From SVEL01 sp045126475 (GTDB taxonomy: Bacteria > Bacillota > Clostridia > Lachnospirales > Lachnospiraceae), in contig JBGVOL010000090.1 of the NCBI GenBank assembly GCA_045126475.1, positions 1 through 11,470 of the forward strand: a DNA stretch of 11,470 nt, read 5' to 3'. Shown here piece by piece: positions 1 through 5,992 of the stretch. The position numbers and the translations under genes were made by a program. Numbering within the stretch: the stretch's first letter is position 1; each line of letters begins with the position of its first letter. Below the pieces are notes generated by a model. That model was not told the origin of the DNA and did no database searches. It saw nothing but the letters and a program-made list of their open reading frames with translations.

Positions 1-112
1 CATTCTTCCCCGGAAAACCGGTCATAAGAAACAGCGAATGCTCCTTCATTATTCTGCAAAAAACAGATGATTTTCCAGAGATAATGTCACATAATTTCCT
101 CTCATACGACAT
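1..112 (-). CDS. DUF2935-like protein, N-terminal fragment (cut by window edge)
   Basis: An open frame starts at the ATG at 112-110 and runs off the left edge without a stop (37 full codons). An in-frame TGA lies a few codons upstream. Residues 18-36 read VFCRIMKEHSLFLMTGFPGK. This resembles the conserved N-terminus of DUF2935 proteins, which have a short N-terminal segment followed by a pattern like F-x-RIMKEH-x-x-F-x-x-GF. Such proteins are helical and are thought to bind metal through conserved His and Glu; their role is not established. A TATAAT box lies just upstream, but there is hardly any leader and no clear Shine-Dalgarno: AGG sits only one base before the ATG. The family call rests on a short recognised motif, so it is moderate. 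Confidence 0.55.
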   Translation of the reverse strand, partial: MSYERKLCDIISGKSSVFCRIMKEHSLFLMTGFPGKN

Positions 113-121
113 ACCTATATT

Positions 122-150
122 ATTATAGTTTCATTTATATATTATGTCGC
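122..150 (-). promoter_or_regulatory. Putative sigma-A promoter for the DUF2935-like gene
   Basis: Read on the minus strand, GCGACA (150-145) is followed by a 17-base spacer and a perfect TATAAT (127-122). The transcription start would fall near 115, leaving only a few bases before the ATG at 112. The mRNA would therefore be nearly leaderless. The -35 matches consensus at 4 of 6 positions. It lies in the short gap after the acetyltransferase stop codon. Confidence 0.45.
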
Positions 151-170
151 TTTACGTGTTTTGACATTCT

Positions 171-677
171 TTACAGTCTTTCCAATGCAGCCGCCATATC
201 CTTATCTGTCATGCGCCATGTCGTCCACTCATCCAACGGTTTTGCACCCATTTTCTCGTAAAACTTCTTCGACGGCTCATTCCAGTTGAGACATACCCAC
301 TCAAGCCGCTGACATCCTTCTTCCAAAGCTATCTCCATAAGTATGCGGAATACCTCTTTTCCTATACCTCTTCCTCTCATGTCCTCTTCTATAAATATAT
401 CTTCGAGGTACATATTCGTCCTTCCGCAGAAGGTTGAAAATGTATGAAAATACAGACAAAAACCTATAGGTTTATTATTATACTCTATTATAAGTACATT
501 ACAGGCATGTTGCTCAAATATCGCTTTGTGAATTCCTTCCTCAGTAGCCACAACACAATCTGACATTTTTTCGTATTCTGCAATTCCTTTTATAAAATGA
601 AGTACTAAACCTTCCTCACCTTCATTTACAAAACGGATTTTTACACCGTCTGTTTTAGTACAATACATTTCCTTCAT
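171..677 (-). CDS. GNAT-family N-acetyltransferase, SSAT (diamine acetyltransferase)-like
   Basis: A 168-residue GNAT enzyme that would transfer acetyl from acetyl-CoA to an amine. The acetyl-CoA motif is clear: YLEDIFIEEDMRGRGIG at about 90-106, with the RGRGIG pyrophosphate loop at 101-106. Motif B, WNEPSKKFYEKMGA at 132-145, contains the NEPS segment and Tyr140, the usual general-acid position. The YLED...RG-G-G and WNEPS...FY pattern matches the spermidine/spermine (thialysine) acetyltransferase branch, so a small polyamine or diamine is a plausible substrate, although subfamily substrates vary. AAAAGGAA lies about ten bases before the ATG. The first 23 bases overlap the end of the upstream DUF3592-like gene, which suggests translational coupling. 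It is probably cytosolic. Confidence 0.85.
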   Translation of the reverse strand: MKEMYCTKTDGVKIRFVNEGEEGLVLHFIKGIAEYEKMSDCVVATEEGIHKAIFEQHACNVLIIEYNNKPIGFCLYFHTFSTFCGRTNMYLEDIFIEEDMRGRGIGKEVFRILMEIALEEGCQRLEWVCLNWNEPSKKFYEKMGAKPLDEWTTWRMTDKDMAAALERL

Positions 678-1185
678 TACTGTTTTTCCTTTTATTCACA
701 ATACGTCTTACCTGTAAAACTATACCTGCTACAATTATAGCTCCTGAAACAACGTAAAATATAATAAAAAACCCTTTAAATGCACCATCACTCGGTGACG
801 TTGATACAATATAAATTCTTTCAGGATCAGCTTCTGTGACCTTAACATATAAGTAGCTGCCCACTGTTACCTTACTACTCCTGTCATTATCATTCATCTC
901 TACATTGTAAGTCTGTCCGCCTACCTGATACTCGATTACATACTCACAATCATACACTTTCTTATATCCGTCTCCGTCAGAATCACGTTCTCTTCTCTCC
1001 TCACATGATATAACTTCAGTAACCTTTGCTTCGCACCACTGTGCATCATCCGGAACCGATGACAATGCTTTTGAAAAAAGAACATTAAACTCAATTGTCG
1101 CAAATAAAAAAATTAATCCGACTATAATAAGTGGAATTCCCGATGTGCCTTTTTTGTTTTTTACATTGTTGTACATTTCATCCAT
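655..1185 (-). CDS. Two-pass membrane protein, DUF3592-like
   Basis: A 176-residue protein. A transmembrane helix (about residues 16-36) precedes a roughly 95-residue polar, beta-rich domain. That domain has an acidic segment (DSDGDG) and a Y-x-V-E-M strand followed by a basic SYLYVKV strand. A second transmembrane helix (about 138-158) and a basic tail (RRIVNKRK) follow. This helix-domain-helix plan, with a V-x-Y-x-V-G-G-x-x-Y strand pair, is typical of DUF3592 proteins, whose function is unknown. I chose the ATG at 1185 because AGGAGA lies eight bases upstream; an in-frame ATG at 1236 has no ribosome binding site. The domain between the helices is probably extracytoplasmic. It is co-transcribed with the overlapping acetyltransferase gene, but nothing else links their functions. 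Confidence 0.75.
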   Translation of the reverse strand: MDEMYNNVKNKKGTSGIPLIIVGLIFLFATIEFNVLFSKALSSVPDDAQWCEAKVTEVISCEERRERDSDGDGYKKVYDCEYVIEYQVGGQTYNVEMNDNDRSSKVTVGSYLYVKVTEADPERIYIVSTSPSDGAFKGFFIIFYVVSGAIIVAGIVLQVRRIVNKRKNSNEGNVLY

Positions 1186-1257
1186 TGCTTTATCTCCTAC
1201 TCTTTTATATTGTAATTGATGGATTAAGATAACCATTCATATTTACATTACCCTAAC

Positions 1258-1286
1258 ATTATATACAATTTATACAATCCGGGCAA
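1258..1286 (-). promoter_or_regulatory. Putative sigma-A promoter for the DUF3592-GNAT pair
   Basis: On the minus strand TTGCCC (1286-1281, 4 of 6 to TTGACA) is followed by 17 bases and a perfect TATAAT (1263-1258). It sits in the 116-base gap between the MFS stop and the ATG at 1185, giving a leader of about 65 nt. I see no terminator hairpin after the MFS gene, so readthrough from the efflux gene is also possible. Confidence 0.55.
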
Positions 1287-1301
1287 CAACTTTAAATACT
1301 G

Positions 1302-2555
1302 TCACTGCTCTGATTTATTCTCAAGTTTTTTAATGCTTTCTATCCTAACCATAATTACAGCTACTATTGCAAGCATTACTCCTGAAACCTGTATGACAAA
1401 CGCTGCGCCTCTTCCAACGCCCGTTCCCAGATTCTTTCCGATGGCATCTGCAATTATTCCTGAAAATCCATAAGCAAAAACATATCCAATCTGTGATAAA
1501 AATCCTATAAATCCCCATGCTCTCCCCTGAAGTTCACCGGGAATATTTGTTCTTACCAGATAATCCAAACAGTTATTGGCAAAAGGGAGCATAGCAAAAA
1601 ACAAAAATCCGAATGTGCAGATAAGATAAATATTTTCCATTACTCCAAAGCCAATCATAAATAATCCGGCAAGGACAAGGGCACCTCCCAATACTCTGAC
1701 ATAGTTCTTCTTTATTCCTCTCATTCCAAGAAAGAGACTTGCCGCAAGCATTCCGCTTGCACATACCGTCTCACCGATTCCAAGGGTCTTTGAATCGGAA
1801 AATGCCAATATAAGCGGCTCTGCCAAAATCTGAAATACTCCCATAAATAATGTCATAACAGAAGAGACAAGAATCAACAGTAATACTCCTTTTCTTGTAC
1901 GTACAGCATTCCATCCCTCTTTTAAACTGTCAAAAAATGATTCCTTTGCCTCGCTTATCTTCGTCTCAATTCCCTTTTTTACAACAGCTGTTGAAATAAC
2001 TGTTAAAATGAACGTGCTAATATCAATAACAAGCAGCAGCTTTACATCACTTATACTTAATAAAATTCCCGCAATGACCGGTGAAACCAGATATCGCGCA
2101 CTACCGGCAAGACTTACCAGTCCGCTTGCCTTTGAAAATTCTTCTTTTGTAAGAAGGTCAGAAACAGTCGCTCTGTAGGACGGCTCAAGCAGTGACGAAA
2201 AAACTGAGCTTACAAACACACCGATACAAATCTGTATAAGGCTTGCGCCTCCGTTAAGCATACAGATTAAAATGTAAATAATGCCAAGTGCCGAACACCC
2301 GTCTCCGATCATCATAAGGATTCTTCTGTCATATCTGTCTGCAAGTACCCCTGCCGGCACACTTAACAAAAGCACAGGAAGAAATCCCAGCAATGTAACA
2401 AGTGCCATGCCAGCTGCACTTCCGGTCTCATTAAAAACATAAACTCCCAATCCAAAGCTTGTTAATCCCCCGCCTATGGCTGATATTAACTCTCCTGCCC
2501 ATAACAGCATAAACTTTCCAAAATTACTTTTCTTCTCCTGACCATATTTTTTCAT
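1302..2555 (-). CDS. MFS transporter, drug-efflux type (MefA/DHA3-like)
   Basis: A 417-residue major facilitator with about twelve hydrophobic segments, which would export a small molecule using the proton gradient. The signature loop between helices 2 and 3, GVLADRYDRR at 69-78, is the MFS motif A. The first helix (residues 14-40, LLWAGELISAIGGGLTSFGL) and the overall length match the macrolide-efflux-like DHA3/MFS_3 group, but the substrate cannot be read from sequence. A strong ribosome binding site (AAGGAAGGAG) lies five bases before the ATG. The gene follows a TetR regulator at 54 bases, with a perfect inverted repeat in the gap. This is the classic repressor-efflux pump arrangement and suggests induction by the pump's own substrate. 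Confidence 0.9.
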   Translation of the reverse strand: MKKYGQEKKSNFGKFMLLWAGELISAIGGGLTSFGLGVYVFNETGSAAGMALVTLLGFLPVLLLSVPAGVLADRYDRRILMMIGDGCSALGIIYILICMLNGGASLIQICIGVFVSSVFSSLLEPSYRATVSDLLTKEEFSKASGLVSLAGSARYLVSPVIAGILLSISDVKLLLVIDISTFILTVISTAVVKKGIETKISEAKESFFDSLKEGWNAVRTRKGVLLLILVSSVMTLFMGVFQILAEPLILAFSDSKTLGIGETVCASGMLAASLFLGMRGIKKNYVRVLGGALVLAGLFMIGFGVMENIYLICTFGFLFFAMLPFANNCLDYLVRTNIPGELQGRAWGFIGFLSQIGYVFAYGFSGIIADAIGKNLGTGVGRGAAFVIQVSGVMLAIVAVIMVRIESIKKLENKSEQ

Positions 2556-2576
2556 AGTATCTCCTTCCTTTTATAG

Positions 2577-2593
2577 ACCGACTGTCTGTCGGT
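2577..2593. promoter_or_regulatory. Probable TetR operator (17-bp inverted repeat)
   Basis: ACCGACTGTCTGTCGGT is a perfect inverted repeat with six-base arms (ACCGAC/GTCGGT) and a five-base centre. It closely resembles operators of many TetR-family repressors. It lies between the tetR stop and the MFS ATG. A -10-like TATAAA on the minus strand (2575-2570) directly abuts it, so bound repressor would block RNA polymerase at the MFS promoter. I could not find a good -35 at ideal spacing, so the exact promoter is uncertain. Confidence 0.7.
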
Positions 2594-2609
2594 AGTATTG
2601 CAAAAAAAT

Positions 2610-3236
2610 TTATTTCTCGAAAATCGGCATCATTGCTTTCTTCATGCTTCCTGTTTTCACACCCAGCATTCGCTCTGTATTATAAATGAATCCAAGAACT
2701 TTTCTCTCTCTTTCTTCTTTGGAATAATTGGTAAGCTCATCAAATGCCGTATAAGAATACATCATAATCATCTCTACGGCTTCTTCGGGATAATCGGAAT
2801 TGAATATCCCCTGTTCTATTCCATCTACAATTATCTTGGAAATTAACGGGTTAACTTTTGACAATAAAATTCCCTGCATTTTCTGATGCATAAGGGCATT
2901 CTGTGGTCTGTGAACCTGCTCCATAATCATATGTCCCAAATCATTATCTACATTTAAAGAAAGAACCGTGTTTGTAAGTCTTTCCAATACGGGCAGTGAT
3001 TCGTCAAGGGCAATGGTTGCTGCCTTCCCTGTAATCTGAGAAGAAAGGCGTCCAATCATTGCATCAAGAATATCTTCTTTAGACTTGAAGTGATAATACA
3101 GGGTACCTCTGGCAATTCCTATTTCATTCAAAATATCATTTGTACTTGTATTGTCGAATCCCTTCGTGCAAAAGAGTTTCTCAGCTATATCCAATATCTC
3201 GTTTTTCCGCTCTTCTGCTTCCTTCACCACTCTCAT
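2610..3236 (-). CDS. TetR/AcrR-family transcriptional repressor
   Basis: A 208-residue regulator. Residues 6-55 form the TetR DNA-binding domain: a first helix around EILDIAEKLFCTKGFDNTS, then a helix-turn-helix ending in the signature IARGTLYYHFKSKEDIL. The rest is a helical ligand-binding and dimerisation domain of normal length. It likely represses the adjacent MFS efflux gene by binding the inverted repeat just downstream of its own stop codon, and would be released by a ligand. I chose the ATG at 3236; the frame extends up to a TTG at 3293, but that codon lies inside the hairpin after tsf and has no ribosome binding site. The chosen start has only a weak AAGAG, suggesting low translation. 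No copy of the operator is visible upstream of tetR itself. Confidence 0.88.
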   Translation of the reverse strand: MRVVKEAEERKNEILDIAEKLFCTKGFDNTSTNDILNEIGIARGTLYYHFKSKEDILDAMIGRLSSQITGKAATIALDESLPVLERLTNTVLSLNVDNDLGHMIMEQVHRPQNALMHQKMQGILLSKVNPLISKIIVDGIEQGIFNSDYPEEAVEMIMMYSYTAFDELTNYSKEERERKVLGFIYNTERMLGVKTGSMKKAMMPIFEK

Positions 3237-3284
3237 AGTTTTACTCTTTCTTACTTTTTCCGCTTTAATGCTTTTACTATAATA

Positions 3285-3312
3285 CCCGGACAAGGAATTA
3301 CACTTATCCGGG
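3285..3312 (-). terminator. Hairpin after tsf, weak or imperfect terminator
   Basis: On the minus strand CCCGGATAAG (3312-3303) pairs with CTTGTCCGGG (3294-3285) around an eight-base loop, a ten-pair stem with one U-G wobble. The wobble works only in minus-strand RNA; the opposite strand would have an A-C mismatch. It lies 32 bases after the tsf stop. The tail is UAUUAUAG rather than a U-run, so it may stop transcription only partly or act mainly to stabilise the rpsB-tsf mRNA 3' end. Confidence 0.6.
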
Positions 3313-3344
3313 CATTCTTATACATCACTTATTGCTTAATTATC

Positions 3345-4451
3345 TTAGTTTCCAGCCATCTGCTTTGCAACTTCCTCTGCAAAGTTCTCTGACTTCTTCT
3401 CGATTCCTTCACCTGTCTCGAAACGAACAAATCTCTTGATAGCAAGGTCAGATCCTGTTGCCTTAGCAACCTCAGCAACATACTGTGCTACTGTCTGCTT
3501 TCCGTCCTCTGCCTTTACATATGTCTGATCTAATAAGCAGATTTCCTTAAGCTGCTTAGAAACACGACCATCAAGAAGACCACCAAAAATTTTATTCTCA
3601 ACGATTGAAGCCTTATCAGCCATTGCAAGCTCTGCTAATGAAGCCTTTGCTTCCTTTGAAAGGAAGTTTGGTAAATACTTCATGTTATCCTTCTTCTCTT
3701 CGTATACAGCGATATCTTCATCACTCCATACCTTATTGTTAACAGCCTTCTCAAGTAAGCCCTTTAAGATTGGCATTGGAAGTGTAAATGTATCATTGAT
3801 AGAGCTATCAATTGTGATTTCTCTCATCTTATTAAGTTCTTCAGCTGAGATTTCATCTCTGCTTGTATACTTTGGACTAAGAGCTGCAATCTGCATTGCG
3901 ATGTTCTTAAGAGCTTCCTTAACATCATCGCTATCGTTAGTTGTATCAGCCTCAACTAAAACACCAATCTTACCGCCGGCATGGATATATGGAACAACTG
4001 CACCATCAGTTGTAATCTTCTCAAATCTTCTGATTGTAAGGTTCTCACCGATAACAGCAATCTGGCTTACTAATTCTTCCTTAACTGTCTTAGAATTATC
4101 CTTAACAAACTTCTCTTCAGATAATGCTTCTACAGTTGTTGCATCAGATGCTATAATCTGCTCAGCGATATCAGATACGAATGTTCTGAACTTATCGTTC
4201 TTTGCTACGAAATCTGTCTCTGAGTTAACTTCTACGATAGCTGCCTTATTTCCTTCAACTACTGCAAGAACTGTACCTTCAGCAGCGATTCTGCCAGCCT
4301 TCTTTACAGCTGTAGCCTCACCTTTTTTTCTTAATACTTCTGTAGCCTTATCGAAATCGCCGTCTGTCTCAACTAAAGCTTTTTTACAAGCCATAACACC
4401 GGCACCTGTCATCTCTCTAAGCTCTTTTACCATAGATGCTGTGATTTCCAT
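3345..4451 (-). CDS. tsf: Translation elongation factor Ts (with enlarged coiled-coil region)
   Basis: EF-Ts recycles EF-Tu by exchanging GDP for GTP in the cytosol. The N-terminal UBA-like domain is at 1-55 (LREMTGAGVMACKKAL). The EF-Tu-contacting core follows, with the TDFVAKND motif at 79-86. The second core half is at about 150-200, and the C-terminal FETGEGIEKKSENFAEEVAKQ at 344-364 is standard. The protein has 368 residues, against roughly 280-310 for most bacterial EF-Ts. The extra sequence is about 60 residues at about 214-280, between the start of the coiled-coil hairpin (ISAEELNKMREI) and the returning GGLLDGRVSKQLKEICLLDQ. The frame is intact, so this is an insertion, not an error. 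The ribosome binding site is AGGAGG, nine bases before the ATG. It follows rpsB by 41 bases in the usual rpsB-tsf operon. Confidence 0.97.
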   Translation of the reverse strand: MEITASMVKELREMTGAGVMACKKALVETDGDFDKATEVLRKKGEATAVKKAGRIAAEGTVLAVVEGNKAAIVEVNSETDFVAKNDKFRTFVSDIAEQIIASDATTVEALSEEKFVKDNSKTVKEELVSQIAVIGENLTIRRFEKITTDGAVVPYIHAGGKIGVLVEADTTNDSDDVKEALKNIAMQIAALSPKYTSRDEISAEELNKMREITIDSSINDTFTLPMPILKGLLEKAVNNKVWSDEDIAVYEEKKDNMKYLPNFLSKEAKASLAELAMADKASIVENKIFGGLLDGRVSKQLKEICLLDQTYVKAEDGKQTVAQYVAEVAKATGSDLAIKRFVRFETGEGIEKKSENFAEEVAKQMAGN

Positions 4452-4492
4452 CTTAACATTCCTCCTGAACTTTAATCTGTTATATTAGCGGC

Positions 4493-5230
4493 TTATGCCT
4501 CTGTTGTTTCTTCTACGTCTGAAGCTGTCTCTTCTACGTCTACAGCCTCACCCTGATTTGCCTCGATAACAGCGTCAGCCATCTTAGAAACGATAAGCTT
4601 AACTGCTCTGATAGCATCATCATTACCAGGAATGATATAATCTAACTCTTCAGGATCACAGTTTGTATCACCGATACCGATTAACTTAATACCAAGTGAG
4701 TGTGCTTCCTGAACACAGATTCTTTCCTTCTTAGGATCTACTACAAAAATAGCATCAGGGAGCTTCTTCATTTCCTTGATACCGCCAAGGTTCTTCTCAA
4801 GCTTCTCCCACTCTTTCTTTAACTCAATAACTTCCTTCTTTGGAAGAACATCAAATGTTCCGTCCTCAGACATTGTCTCAATAGCCTTTAACTTCTCAAT
4901 TCTTGACTGAATTGTCTTGAAGTTTGTGAGCATACCACCTAACCATCTCTCGTTAACGTAGTACATACCACATCTCTCAGCCTCTGTCTTAACAGCATCC
5001 TGAGCCTGCTTCTTTGTACCAACAAAAAGGATTGTACCACCCTCACTAACTACATCAGCGATAGCCTTGTAAGCCTCGTCAACTTTACCAACTGACTTCT
5101 GTAAGTCGATGATATGGATTCCGTTTCTCTCTGTGTAGATGTACTCAGCCATCTTAGGGTTCCATCTTCTTGTCTGATGTCCGAAATGAACACCTGCCTC
5201 AAGTAACTGCTTCATTGAAATAACGCTCAT
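4493..5230 (-). CDS. rpsB: 30S ribosomal protein S2
   Basis: A 245-residue S2 protein, needed for 30S assembly and for binding S1-like factors and initiating mRNA. Typical S2 motifs are present: LLEAGVHFGHQTRRWNPKM at about 9-27, GIHIIDLQK at 37-45, the NERWLGGMLTNFKTI block at 93-107, and DTNCDPEELDYIIPGNDDA at 188-206. The C-terminal tail (about 226-245) is acidic and carries a short duplicated DVEET motif. I chose the ATG at 5230 because GGAGG lies eight bases upstream and the product then begins at the family's usual position. The same frame stays open back to a GTG at 5311, but that codon has no correctly spaced ribosome binding site. It sits behind its own predicted promoter and heads the operon with tsf. 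Confidence 0.97.
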   Translation of the reverse strand: MSVISMKQLLEAGVHFGHQTRRWNPKMAEYIYTERNGIHIIDLQKSVGKVDEAYKAIADVVSEGGTILFVGTKKQAQDAVKTEAERCGMYYVNERWLGGMLTNFKTIQSRIEKLKAIETMSEDGTFDVLPKKEVIELKKEWEKLEKNLGGIKEMKKLPDAIFVVDPKKERICVQEAHSLGIKLIGIGDTNCDPEELDYIIPGNDDAIRAVKLIVSKMADAVIEANQGEAVDVEETASDVEETTEA

Positions 5231-5343
5231 TTTTAATACCTCCGGTTTTATATATTTTCTTTCACATACTTCCTGTTTCCTTAGAAACTCCAAAGACCTC
5301 GAGCCAGGCACCTTTTGGATATCCGTATGTGTGTTTATTGCAT

Positions 5344-5361
5344 ACTGTGATAATACACAGT
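5344..5361 (-). promoter_or_regulatory. Small hairpin in the rpsB leader
   Basis: ACTGTG and CACAGT form a perfect six-base inverted repeat around ATAATA. If transcription starts near 5365, this hairpin is at the very 5' end of a leader of about 130 nt. Other short complementary pieces are visible further on (for example GTATG and CATAC flanking the next 14 bases). Ribosomal-protein leaders often fold to bind their own product, so autogenous control by S2 is possible, but I do not recognise a known leader class. Confidence 0.3.
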
Positions 5362-5371
5362 CAGCCTCGTA

Positions 5372-5400
5372 ATAATAACATAAAAAAAGCCCTTATGCAA
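5372..5400 (-). promoter_or_regulatory. Putative sigma-A promoter for rpsB-tsf
   Basis: On the minus strand TTGCAT (5400-5395) is followed by exactly 17 bases and TATTAT (5377-5372), 5 of 6 to TATAAT. The -35 matches consensus only at TTG. It falls in the loop and adjoining stem of the terminator closing the upstream unit, so the two elements overlap. The predicted start is near 5365, leaving a leader of about 130 nt before the rpsB ATG. Confidence 0.5.
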
Positions 5401-5410
5401 GGACTTTTTT
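5383..5410 (-). terminator. Rho-independent terminator after the MltG-like gene
   Basis: On the minus strand AAAAAAGTCCTT (5410-5399) and AAGGGCTTTTTT (5394-5383) form a 12-pair stem with a GCAT tetraloop and one U-G wobble, and the last arm is itself a U-run. It starts 22 bases past the stop codon at 5433. The wobble pairs properly only in minus-strand RNA, which supports termination of the fapA-to-MltG-like unit. Confidence 0.85.
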
Positions 5411-5432
5411 ACATTTTTTAGTTTTAGTTTTT

Positions 5433-5981
5433 TTAGTTTCTCGAACCTGTAATCAGTCTGGCAATCTGTTCATAAGTCATACCTTTAATAACGGTAAACT
5501 TTCCATTCTGAATAATCTCAGCATAACCATTTTCACACAGATAGTCATTAAAATCATCTGCGTCTTCAATCACACCTGACTGTTGCAGTTTCCGTGCCAC
5601 ATCCATAGATGTTGTTCTGCCTGTTACTGTTAATTCGCATGTAACACTCTCATCAAGAGCCGGTGTAGTTGTCTCTTCCGGTGTTGTCGTTTCCTCCGGT
5701 GTTGTTGTCTCCTCCGGCATACTTGTTTCCTCCGGTGTGCTTGTTTCCTCCGGCGTACTTGTCTCCTCCGGTGTAACTGTTTCTTCCGGTGTACTTGTTT
5801 CTTCCCCGTCTGATGTCTCTGTGTTGTCATTAACTGCATCATCAGCATAAACCATGCCAAGTTCTTTTGCTCTTTCCTTTATCTGACCGTCTGACATTTT
5901 GTAGGAATAGGCTAAAAGCAATACAACTGTTGCAAACAATATGCCTGTTCCCAGTCCTCTTAAATAATATTTAAGTTTCAT
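5433..5981 (-). CDS. Membrane-anchored PEET-repeat protein with short MltG/YceG N-terminal-like domain
   Basis: A 182-residue protein. The N-terminal transmembrane segment (about 11-26) follows a short basic start (MKLKYYLRGLG), so the rest probably lies outside the membrane. A Pro/Glu/Thr stretch with seven PEETxT hexapeptides (65-106) acts as a spacer. The C-terminal 65 residues contain SMDVARKLQQSGVI and GKFTVIKGMTYEQIARLITG. These resemble the LysM-like N-terminal part of MltG/YceG endolytic transglycosylases. The catalytic part of that family, with its active-site Glu, is absent: full MltG is about twice as long. It is therefore unlikely to cleave peptidoglycan, but may bind glycan. AGGAG lies about eight bases before the ATG. 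It starts 11 bases after the upstream gene, so the two are co-transcribed. A terminator follows. Confidence 0.75.
   Translation of the reverse strand: MKLKYYLRGLGTGILFATVVLLLAYSYKMSDGQIKERAKELGMVYADDAVNDNTETSDGEETSTPEETVTPEETSTPEETSTPEETSMPEETTTPEETTTPEETTTPALDESVTCELTVTGRTTSMDVARKLQQSGVIEDADDFNDYLCENGYAEIIQNGKFTVIKGMTYEQIARLITGSRN
5664..5789 (-). repeat. Tandem 18-bp coding repeat (PEETxT, 7 units)
   Basis: Seven in-frame 18-base units encode PEETVT, PEETST, PEETST, PEETSM and three PEETTT. An eighth, degenerate GEETST unit precedes them. The repeat makes a flexible, acidic, threonine-rich linker between membrane anchor and C-terminal domain. Third-position differences between units (tcctccggt, tcttccggt and similar) show it is not freshly duplicated, but copy number could still vary between strains. 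Confidence 0.9.
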
Positions 5982-5992
5982 CCCGCCTGCTC

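Noticed and set aside
3237..3293. Longer TetR starting at TTG 3293
   Set aside because: The codon lies within the post-tsf hairpin, lacks a ribosome binding site, and would add 19 residues before the normal TetR start.
3682..4488. Long open frame on the plus strand opposite tsf
   Set aside because: It mirrors the strongly coding tsf gene, has Ser/Leu-rich composition typical of an antisense shadow, and has no ribosome binding site or family match.
5231..5311. N-terminally extended S2 starting at a GTG at 5311
   Set aside because: The first 27 residues are unlike any S2, the GTG has no correctly spaced ribosome binding site, and a perfect GGAGG precedes the ATG at 5230.
5664..5789. Regularly spaced repeats that might be a CRISPR or VNTR-type array
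   Set aside because: The units are contiguous 18-base in-frame codon repeats with no unique spacers.
5630..5860. Basic Arg/Lys/Gln-repeat frame on the minus strand inside the MltG-like gene
   Set aside because: It is the same 18-bp repeat read in another frame; the PEET frame has the membrane anchor, the ribosome binding site and the recognisable C-terminal domain.
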